From NCBI RefSeq assembly GCF_001939115.1, contig NZ_MQTZ01000042.1, positions 124,001-188,000 on the forward strand: a DNA stretch of 64,000 nucleotides. The letters are read 5' to 3'. Under the pieces are notes generated by a model. It did not search any database. It was given only the letters and a program-made list of their open reading frames with translations, and was not told the DNA's origin. Within the stretch, counting starts at the first letter, position 1. The number at the start of each line of letters is the position of its first letter. Shown here in pieces: positions 28,288 to 37,561 of the stretch. The DNA is from Leptolyngbya sp. 'hensonii'. GTDB lineage: Bacteria > Cyanobacteriota > Cyanobacteriia > GCF-001939115. The position numbers were made by a program, and so were the translations under genes.

Positions 28288-28312
28288 AAAAAAGGGGAGC
28301 CTCGGACTCCCC
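28288..28312 (-). terminator. Rho-independent terminator of the 28374-29015 gene
   Basis: On the minus strand GGGGAG, a 7-base loop and CTCCCC are followed by TTTTTT (28293-28288). It stands about 60 bp after the stop codon of the secreted-protein gene. Confidence 0.8.
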
Positions 28313-28373
28313 CACAAATCGTCACATAAGTTTGCTCTATAAGATTTAGATCAAAGGGCCTCAGGGCCTGATC

Positions 28374-29015
28374 CTATCGGGATAAAGTTTGCTGGTAATC
28401 AGCCTTGCAGGTCGTTAAAATGCGCTGATCGGTTTCACTCAAGGTTGAAATTGGGTGAAAGCCCTGCAACTTCAGGGAATTAGCCACAGGATTGCCACCA
28501 GCAGCAGCAACGGGGTAACTCTTTTCTAGCGCGATTGCATAGGGATGAGCTGTACGCTCATAACTATCTACAACAGTTAAAGCTAATTTGTCAGTTTGAA
28601 ATTCACCGTGGAAACAATCAAAGGAAGAGGAGGGCATGTAGAATGCACCCACGACCTTACCTTGCTTCACTTCCAGAACCGCGTAGGTTTTCCCGATTTG
28701 GTTCGGCTTAACCGACTGACCATAGAGGTAAACCCCATCTTCCGGAAGGGAAGGTTGCACCGCTGGCACGGCCTGGACAACGGCAAAAGCTGCTGTACTG
28801 GACGCTGGAGCTGACCCAACCTGGACAGGGACAGCCTGGGTTGATGGCGTTGTCGGCATCAACTTCGGGGCCTCTGAACCATGAACAAGGGTGGCGTGCA
28901 AGCTACCTGCTGTTAAGAGCCCGATCGCCAGCGCCAACTGAACAAACGACCCCTTGAACGAGGGAGAGAGAATCATCCACGGTGAGGAGCTGAAATTAAT
29001 ATGTGAATTAAACAC
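28374..29015 (-). CDS. Hypothetical secreted protein
   Basis: 213 aa, family not recognised. A signal peptide or anchor occupies about residues 22-45 (LALAIGLLTAGSLHATLVHG), followed by a Pro/Ala/Val-rich linker (50-90). A compact domain then starts at GVYLYGQSVKPNQIGKTYAVLEVKQGKVVGAFYMPSSSFDCFHGEF. I have the impression of similar domains in cyanobacterial hypothetical proteins. It carries two Cys (FDCFHG and TTCKAD), possibly a disulfide. GTG 29015 has AAGGGGA upstream; ATG 28976 is the alternative and would still give a good signal peptide. A strong terminator follows the gene. Confidence 0.6.
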   Translation of the reverse strand: MFNSHINFSSSPWMILSPSFKGSFVQLALAIGLLTAGSLHATLVHGSEAPKLMPTTPSTQAVPVQVGSAPASSTAAFAVVQAVPAVQPSLPEDGVYLYGQSVKPNQIGKTYAVLEVKQGKVVGAFYMPSSSFDCFHGEFQTDKLALTVVDSYERTAHPYAIALEKSYPVAAAGGNPVANSLKLQGFHPISTLSETDQRILTTCKADYQQTLSR

Positions 29016-29263
29016 CGCAGTTTCCCCTTATCAGGTACCTATTATTAATTATCTGTGAGAGCCTGAATTAGATACAGTGTCGTCACAGCAAATTTACAAA
29101 CCCACGGGAAAAATCATTCTTTTGGATGAGCCCTGCTGGCAGGCATCCAGATGAGGGGCAGCCGACTGGCTATCAGAAGGCCAAAAGTAGTACCAAGATG
29201 CAGAAGGCAGAACCAATCTATTGCCCACCTTCTGCACCCGACTTGCCATTTACAGCCGCCCCT

Positions 29264-30247
29264 TTAGCTGGCTAGATACTCGCGCACCGTTTCCCGTCGG
29301 CGTCGCAGGTGATTGAGCGCCTGGTGCTCCAGTTGCCGAACCCGCTCCCGGCTGATGTTCATCCGCTCTCCCACCTTCGCCAGGGAGAGTTCGTGCCCAT
29401 CATCCAGGCCGTACCGCAACACCATCACCTCCCGCTGTTGCGGGGTCAGTTCTGCCAGCAAGCCATTGATATCCTGGCGCAGCAGATCCTGAGTCATGTG
29501 ATGCTCGGGAGAAGGACCATCATCCTCCAATAGCTCCTGCAACTCCGTATCCTGGTTGTCGCCAACGCGCAAATCCAGAGAAACTGGTTGGCGAGCCATC
29601 GTCAGATATTCCCGAATTTGAGCTGGTTCCAGTTCCAGGACGGCAGCAATTTCTGCCGAGGTTGCACTTCGGCCCAACTTTTGAGCCAATTCCCGCTGCG
29701 TCCGCTTGATTTTATTCAGCTTCTCAGTAATGTGGATCGGCAAGCGGATGGAGCGGGCCTGCTGGGCGATCGCTCTGGTAATGGCCTGGCGAATCCACCA
29801 GTAAGCATAGGTCGAGAATTTATACCCTCGCATAGGGTCAAACTTCTCTACACCCCGTTCCAACCCGAGGGTGCCCTCCTGGATCAGGTCGAGGAATTCC
29901 AGGTTGCGCTTCTGGTATTTCTTTGCGATCGCGACGACCAAGCGTAGATTCGCTTCGATCATCTTGCGCTTGGCTCGCTGCCCTTCTTTCACCACCCGGA
30001 GCAATTCTGCTTCAGCCAAGTGGACCTGTTCAGCCCATTCCTGCTGAGAGGGCTCCCGCTTGAGTTGCTGGGCCAGATTTTCCTTCTGCTCCAGCATTGT
30101 CATCAGTTGCTGCACCTGTTTACCATAGATGATCTCCTGCTCGTGGGTTAGCAACGGAACGCGCCCAATTTCGTGCAGATAGGTGCGAACCATATCAACA
30201 CTGAACATCGGATTGGCGGTTTTAGTTTTAGTGTTAGCAGTGGCCAT
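29264..30247 (-). CDS. RNA polymerase sigma factor, RpoD/SigA-like group 2
   Basis: 327 aa. It contains region 1.2 (VRTYLHEIGRVPLLTHEQEI), region 2 with the core-binding NLRLVVAIAKKYQ and FLDLIQEGTLGLERGVEKFDP, the -10 recognition helix GYKFSTYAYWWIRQAITRAI, region 3 (RLPIHITEKLNKIKR) and region 4 (LTPQQREVMVLRYGL, ISRERVRQLEHQALNHLRR). It is too short, and lacks the N-terminal extension, to be the primary SigA, so it is one of the alternative group 2 factors (SigB/C/D/E type). In cyanobacteria these respond to stress, light-dark and nitrogen or carbon status. An 840-bp gene-free region precedes it. Confidence 0.93.
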   Translation of the reverse strand: MATANTKTKTANPMFSVDMVRTYLHEIGRVPLLTHEQEIIYGKQVQQLMTMLEQKENLAQQLKREPSQQEWAEQVHLAEAELLRVVKEGQRAKRKMIEANLRLVVAIAKKYQKRNLEFLDLIQEGTLGLERGVEKFDPMRGYKFSTYAYWWIRQAITRAIAQQARSIRLPIHITEKLNKIKRTQRELAQKLGRSATSAEIAAVLELEPAQIREYLTMARQPVSLDLRVGDNQDTELQELLEDDGPSPEHHMTQDLLRQDINGLLAELTPQQREVMVLRYGLDDGHELSLAKVGERMNISRERVRQLEHQALNHLRRRRETVREYLAS

Positions 30248-30535
30248 GGTACGTCGTTAACTCAACAGAAAAAGCTTGGAAATGATTGATGAGCCAGAGA
30301 CCGATCGAACAGAAGAGAAAATTCTTCCTGCCATTCATTAAAGAATGTTCGTAGATAGCAGCAATTCAGGAGAGTCAGCGTTGAAAGTTGAATACAGAGA
30401 GCCCTAAATCTTGAGGTCCAAATCTCCCAAGAGATCAAGTTCAATGACTCCCAATGGGAAACGTAATTTAGAGACAGAAGGAGAATTCCCTTTAGGGAAA
30501 ACCATCCGATTCTTAAGTTTTGGTTAACCCCTTAC

Positions 30536-30587
30536 TTGTGGTCTAGCCACAAATTATGGCTAGAATCTGTGACTAGCTTGTGGCTAG
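30536..30587. promoter_or_regulatory. Inverted-repeat cluster in the long upstream region of the sigma gene
   Basis: The 840-bp stretch 30248-31087 has no ORF that I trust. Within it, TTGTGG-TCTAG-CCACAA (30536-30552) forms a hairpin. CTAGCCACAA (30543-30552) is repeated inverted as TTGTGGCTAG (30578-30587). GGCTAG (30558-30563) and CTAGC (30573-30577) lie between them. The cluster is 290-340 bp upstream of the sigma start. It could be an operator or part of a structured leader. Confidence 0.4.
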
Positions 30588-30743
30588 AAGTAGCTTTAGG
30601 AAATAAGTTCGGGAAAACAACCTTCGGAAGCAGTAGCTTTTAGAGAATAGACTCTAACGAGGAAACACTTCGCCACTGGGAAATACCGGAAAGTAACCCC
30701 TAAATACTGTAGGATTCCCAACCCATACAGCAGAGACAACATA

Positions 30744-30771
30744 AGCGAAGTTAGTACAGCGAAGTCAGTAC
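30744..30771. repeat. 14-bp tandem duplication
   Basis: AGCGAAGTTAGTAC is followed directly by AGCGAAGTCAGTAC (one mismatch), about 500 bp upstream of the sigma gene start. Confidence 0.7.
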
Positions 30772-31087
30772 GAGTTTAATTTTCGATTCAGTATTACTTA
30801 GTTTAAGCTTCCGTAAATATTGGGAGATCACCCTGTAGGATGATCCTGGAAGGTAGATACGGGAGCAAGCTACAGGCTCTGTGCCCATTGATCCTGAAGC
30901 AGTGTCGTTTTCTCCTTCTGTGCTTTTTTCTATCATGCATCCCTGGCCTGCAACTTGGGGAACAGACGACGGTGTAATAACCGAACTTCTGAAGGCCCAT
31001 TCAGGGAGGGATAATACCCAACTGAGATAGACCTATTGAAAGGGAGACCAAAACTTTTGTTCCTAAAATATTATAGTACAAAAGTAC

Positions 31088-32812
31088 CTATAATCCCAGA
31101 TCAGCTTTTGCAGCTTCTGCTGCCTTGAAAACAGTTGGAGTTGGCATATCTTCCCAGGCAACATCCCCAATTTCGGCATAAAAAGTTTCATCGTAGGGCC
31201 GAGTTCGAATGACCACGGGCATTGGGACAGCATGCCCTAGGATCAGAGCCTGCTGTTTGGAGTCCAGTTTAGCTAGCACCGATCGCAAACTCTGGCTCCC
31301 GGAAACCCCGGTAAAAATTGCGTCAATATCTTTATCATCGTTAAGGAGCGCCGTAATCCGGGTGCCGATTTGGGACATCACTTCATTGTCAATGCCAGAG
31401 GGGCGCTGATCCACCACAAGCAGGGTGACAAAGTACTTCCGCATTTCCCGAGCGATCGTTCCGAAGATAGTTTGCCGTACGGAAGCTGGATCCAGAAACC
31501 GATGGGCTTCCTCAATCGTAATGACCAGGTGGTGGGGGCGATCGCTGGGATTCTTGGTTTGGAGAAAGTGTTCTGCCTTCCGGACGTAAGCTTGGTGAAT
31601 TCGGCGCGCGATAATATTTGTGGCCAGCATATAAGACAGTAAATTGGCCTGGGAACCAAACTCAACCACAACATGCTTACCCGCTTCCAGGGAATCCAGA
31701 ATCTGACCCACATAATTATGAGGACAGGCGCTGCGAATGTACTTCAGTTCATCCAATCGCGTCAATTTGCGCTGCAGGGCCATAATCGAAGACTTATTTC
31801 CCATCCGCGTTTCACAAAACTCCTGAATTTCACTGTTGCTCATGGATAACAGCCGGGTAATCCAGGATTTGCCAAACTCATTGCGGAGAATCACCGCATT
31901 CTCCAGACTGGCCTCCGAGAGATTCAATTCTCCTCGAACCAGCATTAAATCTTCTACATCAATCTGGTCGTAACTCATGTAGAGTTCCTGGGCATCCCGC
32001 ACCCCCCGCCGTCGCGTGGATTCAGGATCCAACGTATAGATCTGGACCTGACCGGGAAAGAGCTGGCGTAACCCCTTGACCGTACTGAACCGCTTTCCTT
32101 CCTGAGCGGCCTCCCAACCGTATTCCGAGTGCATGTCAAAAATCAGATTCACCGCAGCCCGTTTGCGGATAATGCCTGACAGGAGCAGGCGAGTCAGGAA
32201 AGATTTACCCGTGCCCGATTTCCCAAACACCCCATTGCTCCGCTCTACAAACCGATCCAGATCGATGCAGACGGGCACATCCATATCGATCGGCTGCCCG
32301 ATCGCGAAATTACGCCGATGGGGGTCATCCTCCCAGCCAAACACCACGCGAAAATCTCGTTCGGTGGCATCCATCACCTGGCTGAAATGACTGGGAATTG
32401 TTTTCACGGGTTGCAGTTCGATCGAGGAACTACTTTGTGCTTCTAAGGAAGCCAGAGTGGCATTCTGACTTTTCAGCTTTGAGTTCTTCCGCCTGACCTG
32501 GGGGGAACGCTCAAGTTCAGGGGTAAACATCAACATGGGCGTCAAATTGATCGTGCCGAAGATCCCTGAACCAGCCAGCACCTCCTGCAGAAACGTGTTG
32601 GCTGGTTCAGGAGGATTGGCCAGAATCCGAGAACTGGCTGTGGCCAGGGCAACATCGGTCAACATGCAGAAGAATCGAGATCGAGCCCCATGCACAACCA
32701 GAAACTTCCCCACCCGAATATCTTCAACGGAGACATCGGGGTGAAGACGGACCTCCAACCCCTGACTGAGAGACCCTTGAATAACGGAACCGATCGGCTG
32801 ACCCAGGTTCAT
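31088..32812 (-). CDS. HerA-like P-loop ATPase (DUF87 type)
   Basis: 574 aa. The N-terminal HAS-barrel-like domain (about 1-100) is followed by an FtsK/HerA-type ATPase: Walker A GKSGTGKSFL (near 199-208), a Walker B-like VITIEEAHRFLDPAS and an arginine-finger region. VVDQRPSGIDNEVMSQIGTRI and RTRPYDETFYA complete the pattern. HerA proteins are hexameric DNA translocases that usually work with the NurA nuclease in end resection or defence. No nurA gene is adjacent, so this may belong to the stand-alone cyanobacterial group of unknown role. The region between the barrel and the ATPase (110-150) is a variable Ser/Lys-rich linker. Confidence 0.85.
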   Translation of the reverse strand: MNLGQPIGSVIQGSLSQGLEVRLHPDVSVEDIRVGKFLVVHGARSRFFCMLTDVALATASSRILANPPEPANTFLQEVLAGSGIFGTINLTPMLMFTPELERSPQVRRKNSKLKSQNATLASLEAQSSSSIELQPVKTIPSHFSQVMDATERDFRVVFGWEDDPHRRNFAIGQPIDMDVPVCIDLDRFVERSNGVFGKSGTGKSFLTRLLLSGIIRKRAAVNLIFDMHSEYGWEAAQEGKRFSTVKGLRQLFPGQVQIYTLDPESTRRRGVRDAQELYMSYDQIDVEDLMLVRGELNLSEASLENAVILRNEFGKSWITRLLSMSNSEIQEFCETRMGNKSSIMALQRKLTRLDELKYIRSACPHNYVGQILDSLEAGKHVVVEFGSQANLLSYMLATNIIARRIHQAYVRKAEHFLQTKNPSDRPHHLVITIEEAHRFLDPASVRQTIFGTIAREMRKYFVTLLVVDQRPSGIDNEVMSQIGTRITALLNDDKDIDAIFTGVSGSQSLRSVLAKLDSKQQALILGHAVPMPVVIRTRPYDETFYAEIGDVAWEDMPTPTVFKAAEAAKADLGL

Positions 32813-33230
32813 CTAAAGTTCACATCGAATTTGCGTAAATTGCCTGTTGCTATCCCACTGCTCATTTCAAACCCGTAAATGCTCGGATGGTAATCAGGAA
32901 TAGCTCCTGTAGCATGCGCAAGCATAGAGGATACAAATGTGAACAGAAGTACTAAAGGCAATATGCCCAATTGTACTCAAAAATGTACCAGGGAATGTAC
33001 TACCTATTGGAAATGGCCTTGCACCTGTCAATGTATCCCTGCAGTTAGTGAAATAAAGGCTCAAAAATCATTCCAGCCTGCCTTAAGTACGCTCATACTA
33101 CGCCATTCTGTAATCTGATTCAAGCAGAATTCCAGTTGGCGGATAGAAGACCTGAATAGTGAATCGGTGTGTCCATTTTTGCTCGGCCAGTGATGGGTTC
33201 CGTGGTTGTCGGTCATGACCATGGAGTCGA

Positions 33231-33265
33231 AGCTGCAAATTCCGCCTGGATTGCAATTTGCAGCT
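33231..33265. promoter_or_regulatory. 11-bp inverted repeat upstream of the secreted Ser-Pro protein
   Basis: The gap 32813-33312 has no ORF that I trust. AGCTGCAAATT (33231-33241) is perfectly repeated inverted as AATTTGCAGCT (33255-33265), 48 bp before the ATG at 33313. It could be an operator or a 5' leader hairpin. Confidence 0.45.
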
Positions 33266-33312
33266 CAGTAAACACCCTCATCCACTGAATCAAAGCAAGG
33301 AGATTTCATTGA

Positions 33313-35088
33313 ATGTTTAAACTTCTGAATTACGGGGCGGTATCCGGCCTGGCAGGTTTAGCTGTGCTAGCAACTGCCAGTTCAATCAGGGCCCAGATTC
33401 CCTGTTCCTCCACAGGAACAACAGCAACCAACCTGGTTGTTTGCTCTGCCTCCTACATGGGGACCGCCGGTCCAGATGCAGGGGCCGCAGCAGAAATTGC
33501 TCCGGATCAGTCGGTTGTCTTTGGCGCAACGCTTGCTGGTAGCTATTTCGATACCCAAACCCTAAAGCTGACCGTAAATGGCATTGTGGGAGGAAACGGG
33601 GCGATCGTCCGCGTTAACCCCAAGGGCAAAACGATTCTGTCCGTCACTCGCCTGGGCAGCACAGTGGACGATCTGGCCGTCAATCCAATTTCTGGGGAAA
33701 TTGCTGCGGTAGGAAATTTTGGTCTGGCCTTGTTGAACAGTTCAGCCAGTTCAGTCCTCTGGAGCAAACCCCTGAGTTCAGGAGGAGGAGCCACGTTTAG
33801 TTCTGGCCGCCGGGTAGCCATAGCCCAGAATGGCACCGTGGCAATTTTGTTTAACAAGACCGTGAGTGTCTTCAATTCTCAGGGCACTTCCCTGGGACAG
33901 TTTTCCGTGGGTGGTACCTACGTCGAAGACATTGCGATCGACAGCGCTAGCCAGACGGTCATCCTCACAGGCTATAGTCAGAAAGATGGTGGGGGTTGTA
34001 GCAAACTGCAGGTCGCCTTTGTGCGTGGCTATAGCTACAGCGGCACCCAAAAGTGGAAAGCCTATGACTGGCTCCATGCTGAGGCTCACGGCACCAAGGA
34101 ACCTGGTGGTACTAAGGCTTCCCCTTCCTGTGCGGACAGTCGTGGGGTGCGGGTCGCCCTGGGCAGAGACAATCTCCTGTACTTTGCAGGAGAAAGTGCT
34201 GGTGGCAACAGCATCTATCGCTATAACGCCAAGAATCTCGCTCAGAAGGCTCCCAACGAAGAGTCTGACATGTACAATCAGGCCTACAATACGGCCTCCA
34301 ACCATATCACTTACTATGCCCGGTTTAACCCAAGCACCGGGGATATGATGAAAGGTCAGTTTGCTCTGGCCAGATTGCCCCAGAATAAGGGTTCCAAAGG
34401 AAATACGATCCGCCCCCGGGCGATCGCAGCGGATGAGCAGGGAAATGTCTACATTGGTGGCATCAGTGCGGCTTACATTGCCAACCGGCCCTCTCCTGGA
34501 GTCAGTATTTCGGGCCAACCAGCAGGTACCTATGCGGGTGGAGATAATTTCCTGCTAGTCGTCTCTCCCGATTTCAAGCAACGCAAGGTCTGGACAACCT
34601 GGACTGGACAAGGGGCAACCACCAGTAGCGGCACGATCGTAGGGATTGGTGTTGGTAAAGGATCTGCAGCGGTGATCATGACAACACCAGGCAAGATGCT
34701 GACTTTCAGTCCCCTGCAAGTCAATCTAGTCGGTGGTGATGATGCCTTTTTCTCTGTTTTTCCTAGCCTATCGGGAAGTCTAGTTCCGGCACCCATACCC
34801 CCGATCACGCCATCACCAAGCCCATCACCAGCGCCAAGCCCGTCACCATCACCAAGCCCGTCACCATCACCAAGCCCATCACCATCACCAAGCCCGTCGC
34901 CGAGTCCGACGCCAAGGCCGACGCCAGCGCCAAGCCCGTCGCCGAGTCCGACGCCAAGCCCCTCCCCATCACCCACGCCCAGATCGGTGGAGTCACCAAG
35001 CCCATTACCGAGTCCATCGCCAGCACCAACACCAACCTATCCTCCTCGGCCAACACCGTCACCCTATCCGGCTCCGGTACGTCGGTAA
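33313..35088 (+). CDS. Exported beta-propeller-like protein with Ser-Pro repeat tail
   Basis: 591 aa, not assigned to a named family. The signal peptide (about 1-28) ends near SIRAQ. Residues about 30-490 look like an SBBP/NHL-type propeller: repeated phrases such as [44 protein letters not shown] and [20 protein letters not shown]. From about 495 to the end the chain is almost pure Pro/Ser with Ala, Thr and Arg (PSPSPSP), which usually forms a stiff wall- or surface-spanning stalk. GGAGATTTCATTGA precedes the ATG. Extracellular structural or adhesion function is likely but unproven. Confidence 0.75.
   Translation: MFKLLNYGAVSGLAGLAVLATASSIRAQIPCSSTGTTATNLVVCSASYMGTAGPDAGAAAEIAPDQSVVFGATLAGSYFDTQTLKLTVNGIVGGNGAIVRVNPKGKTILSVTRLGSTVDDLAVNPISGEIAAVGNFGLALLNSSASSVLWSKPLSSGGGATFSSGRRVAIAQNGTVAILFNKTVSVFNSQGTSLGQFSVGGTYVEDIAIDSASQTVILTGYSQKDGGGCSKLQVAFVRGYSYSGTQKWKAYDWLHAEAHGTKEPGGTKASPSCADSRGVRVALGRDNLLYFAGESAGGNSIYRYNAKNLAQKAPNEESDMYNQAYNTASNHITYYARFNPSTGDMMKGQFALARLPQNKGSKGNTIRPRAIAADEQGNVYIGGISAAYIANRPSPGVSISGQPAGTYAGGDNFLLVVSPDFKQRKVWTTWTGQGATTSSGTIVGIGVGKGSAAVIMTTPGKMLTFSPLQVNLVGGDDAFFSVFPSLSGSLVPAPIPPITPSPSPSPAPSPSPSPSPSPSPSPSPSPSPSPSPTPRPTPAPSPSPSPTPSPSPSPTPRSVESPSPLPSPSPAPTPTYPPRPTPSPYPAPVRR
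34803..34990 (+). repeat. Tandem repeat coding for the Ser-Pro tail
   Basis: Imperfect tandem units built on CCATCACCAAGCCCGTCA, mutating to GTCGCCGAGTCCGACGCC, run through the 3' end of the secreted-protein gene. Such coding repeats commonly vary in copy number. Confidence 0.8.
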
Positions 35089-35130
35089 TCGTCTGTCCCT
35101 TGTACGGCTCCTAACTTGAAGCTGGTAGGT

Positions 35131-35165
35131 CAGGTGTCAGAAGAAATCTTTTCTCCTGACACCTG
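35131..35165. terminator. Hairpin between convergent genes
   Basis: CAGGTGTCAG (35131-35140) and CTGACACCTG (35156-35165) form a 10-bp stem with a 15-base loop, set between the convergent Ser-Pro protein and GST genes. There is no clear T-run on either strand, so it is only a possible terminator. Confidence 0.45.
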
Positions 35166-35174
35166 GCTTCTAAC

Positions 35175-35966
35175 TCATTCAATTGGAATCTGGTTGGGGG
35201 CTGCCCCAGAAGTTGTTCCTTCCGTTAAAGGAATACGGAAATCCCGATAGAGGCGATCGCGCCACTCAAAGAAGGCAGTGTAAGCACTGTCATCCGCCAG
35301 CCCTGGCACCCCCCGGCCCCGCAGATTCTCTGGAATATTCAGGTAGGGGCCATCAGGAAACTTGAGATACAGGGTCATTCCAGCCACTGCAAAATCGGCC
35401 AGGGTGGGTTGATCAGCTACCAGATAGGGCTGATTGGCCAGCAGTAGACAGAGCGCTTCCAGGTTCTGCTTGAGCGCATCTTTGGCCAGCTTTAAGGTAT
35501 CGCTGCCCAGGCCCAGACCCGTGTTAAACGCCCCCAGAATTTCCCCTGGAACAGCCCCCACCAGGTTTTTCAAAATCGGAGGAACAGAAGACGGCAAAGC
35601 AGCCGTGCGGAAACTGGCATCCTGGCTGAAAGCCCCCAGCAGTGCCTTGCGGCCATTCTGGCCGATCGACTCATCAGCCCATTCTTCCATCAGCAGACAG
35701 AGACCTCGCTGTTTGGGATCTGTGGGCACGATCGGTCTTTCGGGATATTCCCGGTCCAGATATTTAGCGATTTCGGTCGAATCTGCAATGACGGTACTGC
35801 CATCCTTCAAAACAGGGACCTGGCGTTGTCCTGATAGACGGAACACTTCGAGTTGTCCGATTCCAGGCGTGACCTCAATCTTGCGATAGGGCACCCCTTT
35901 GTAATCGAGAATCAGCCGTACCTTTTCGCAGTAATGAGAGAGTTCGAATTGATATAACTCCAGCAT
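35175..35966 (-). CDS. Glutathione S-transferase family protein
   Basis: 263 aa. The N-terminal thioredoxin-like domain begins MLELYQFELSHYCEKVRLILDYKGVPYRKIEV, with a Cys in the usual omega/beta-type active-site position, and continues with GQRQVPVLKDGSTVIADSTEIAKYLD. The C-terminal helical domain contains ANQPYLVADQPTLADFAVAGMTLYLKF. AGGAG stands 8 bases before ATG 35966. The substrate is unknown; detoxification or redox repair is the usual role. Confidence 0.9.
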   Translation of the reverse strand: MLELYQFELSHYCEKVRLILDYKGVPYRKIEVTPGIGQLEVFRLSGQRQVPVLKDGSTVIADSTEIAKYLDREYPERPIVPTDPKQRGLCLLMEEWADESIGQNGRKALLGAFSQDASFRTAALPSSVPPILKNLVGAVPGEILGAFNTGLGLGSDTLKLAKDALKQNLEALCLLLANQPYLVADQPTLADFAVAGMTLYLKFPDGPYLNIPENLRGRGVPGLADDSAYTAFFEWRDRLYRDFRIPLTEGTTSGAAPNQIPIE

Positions 35967-36168
35967 GATGAATCTCCTGTAGCCTGGATCACAGTGCTGT
36001 TATGGATAGAAAGGAGGCTAAACCCCCTTCCGATCATGTCACAAGGAAAGAGTTTCCAACCTTGAATCCCACTTGAAATGAGGACACTTCGGCATGCTTT
36101 TGGAACTTTCAGCCCTTTGTTCTAGTCTCAGGGAGAAAATTTGTTCATTTCCCTCATGGAGAAGCTCT

Positions 36169-37350
36169 ATGCCGTGGTCACCCTCGATCGAGACCCTCTC
36201 AAAAAATGCTGTGACGTTCAGTGGTTTGATGCTCCTGCTCTCGGCGATGTTACCCGCAAATGCCCTGTCTGTAGTTCCTGAAGCCAGTCAAGCCCCTGGG
36301 GAAAAGGCGTCCGGGTCTTCTGATGCAGCTTACCTGCTTGCAGACAAGACCAAGGACGATGACGATGATGACGACGATGAGGATGACGACGACGATGACG
36401 ATGATGACGATGATGAAGGAGGTCGTTACGATCGCAAGCGAGATCGCTATCGCAACTGGCACAAAAAGGGGAACAAACGCCGCAAATGCTTCGACTCCAC
36501 CACTGTTTATGAAACCAGACGCTGGCGCAGTTCAGTGACGATGACCAGACTGGTACAGACCAATTCCATGGTCGTGTACTTTGACGTGCTTGACAAGCCT
36601 GCAACCCGCTATGCCAATGCCGTGTACGTGTTGTATGCCTGGAAGAATGAGCGCTGGGAACAGATCTACACCAGCACAGGGGCCAGACTGATCAACAAAC
36701 AGGCCGGACGATTTGCCCTACAACCAGAAGTGATTGACCTGGATAAATTGAATCTACAGGGGATTGATCTGGCCACAACACGGATTAAGTCTGTGGTTCA
36801 GATCCGCTACGATACCGCAGAAAAGCGCGATCGGAAGCTTAATTTCACAGAGATCTGGGACTACCGCAGCATTACCCAGGTCAACAATGTTCAACAAGTG
36901 ATCGACATTAGCAACAATATCTCGACCGTTCTCCTAGGCCAGTCTCAGGGGAATTCATCCAATCCAGTTATGCAGAGTATCACGCTGGCGAACGGATTTC
37001 GTGTGAGTTACTTGGGGGTTATTTACAGTGACAGACAATCAACCTGGCGCTACAAGATCGAGGAGACATCCGGTTCCAGAGACTTAAGCAATTGGGTTTT
37101 GGGTTTACCAGGATGTGTTCGAGTTGCTAATCTTACACCAAGGGGGGAAAGGGTTAACCCTGATCCCAATGCCCGCATTAGTGGCATCAAGTGGCAAACA
37201 AGTCGAAGTTTTCAGAGTGGAGAATTCACCATTACTCTGAATGGACGGCATACAGTAGGTAGTATTACGGTCGCAGCCAAGGGACCGGATGTGGCTCGTG
37301 GGACGTTACCGGGTCCCAGTTGCGCGATCCAGGGTCTGCAGGGAATCTAA
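36169..37350 (+). CDS. Exported protein with an extreme poly-Asp tract
   Basis: 393 aa, family not recognised. ATG 36169 has GGAG 7 bases upstream and gives a clear signal peptide (AVTFSGLMLLLSAMLPANALS); a longer frame from 36094 is less likely. Residues about 60-84 are almost all Asp, coded by GAY repeats, followed by a very basic segment (RYDRKRDRYRNWHKKGNKRRKC). The remaining about 290 residues look like two beta-rich domains. A poly-Asp/poly-basic junction on an exported protein suggests cation binding or mineral interaction, but this is inference. A strong terminator follows. Confidence 0.65.
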   Translation: MPWSPSIETLSKNAVTFSGLMLLLSAMLPANALSVVPEASQAPGEKASGSSDAAYLLADKTKDDDDDDDDEDDDDDDDDDDDEGGRYDRKRDRYRNWHKKGNKRRKCFDSTTVYETRRWRSSVTMTRLVQTNSMVVYFDVLDKPATRYANAVYVLYAWKNERWEQIYTSTGARLINKQAGRFALQPEVIDLDKLNLQGIDLATTRIKSVVQIRYDTAEKRDRKLNFTEIWDYRSITQVNNVQQVIDISNNISTVLLGQSQGNSSNPVMQSITLANGFRVSYLGVIYSDRQSTWRYKIEETSGSRDLSNWVLGLPGCVRVANLTPRGERVNPDPNARISGIKWQTSRSFQSGEFTITLNGRHTVGSITVAAKGPDVARGTLPGPSCAIQGLQGI

Positions 37351-37371
37351 CCCAATCGAGGGGTACAAGGG

Positions 37372-37415
37372 GGAAGGGGATGTTGCGATGAGAAGCAAAT
37401 TCCCCTTCCTTTTTT
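37372..37415 (+). terminator. Rho-independent terminator of the poly-Asp protein gene
   Basis: GGAAGGGGA (37372-37380) pairs with TCCCCTTCC (37401-37409), followed by TTTTTT (37410-37415), 22 bp after the stop codon. Confidence 0.85.
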
Positions 37416-37561
37416 GCATGACATTGGTCAGGTAGAGGACTGAATCGGGTTTCACCCAGAAGGGTGAGAATTGCCGATCGACAGTGGGAACTCTGTATAA
37501 AGGAAAATACTGAACCGCTCCGTCATTTTCCCAAGCTCAGTTCTCTTATCGCGATATCTCT

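Noticed and set aside
30751-31000. Two 61-65 aa minus-strand frames upstream of the sigma gene
   Set aside because: They overlap in different frames, cross the 14-bp tandem duplication and have no ribosome-binding site or family resemblance.
34803-34990. CRISPR-like regular repeats
   Set aside because: Units are contiguous, without unique spacers, and lie in frame within a coding sequence; they code a Ser-Pro tail.
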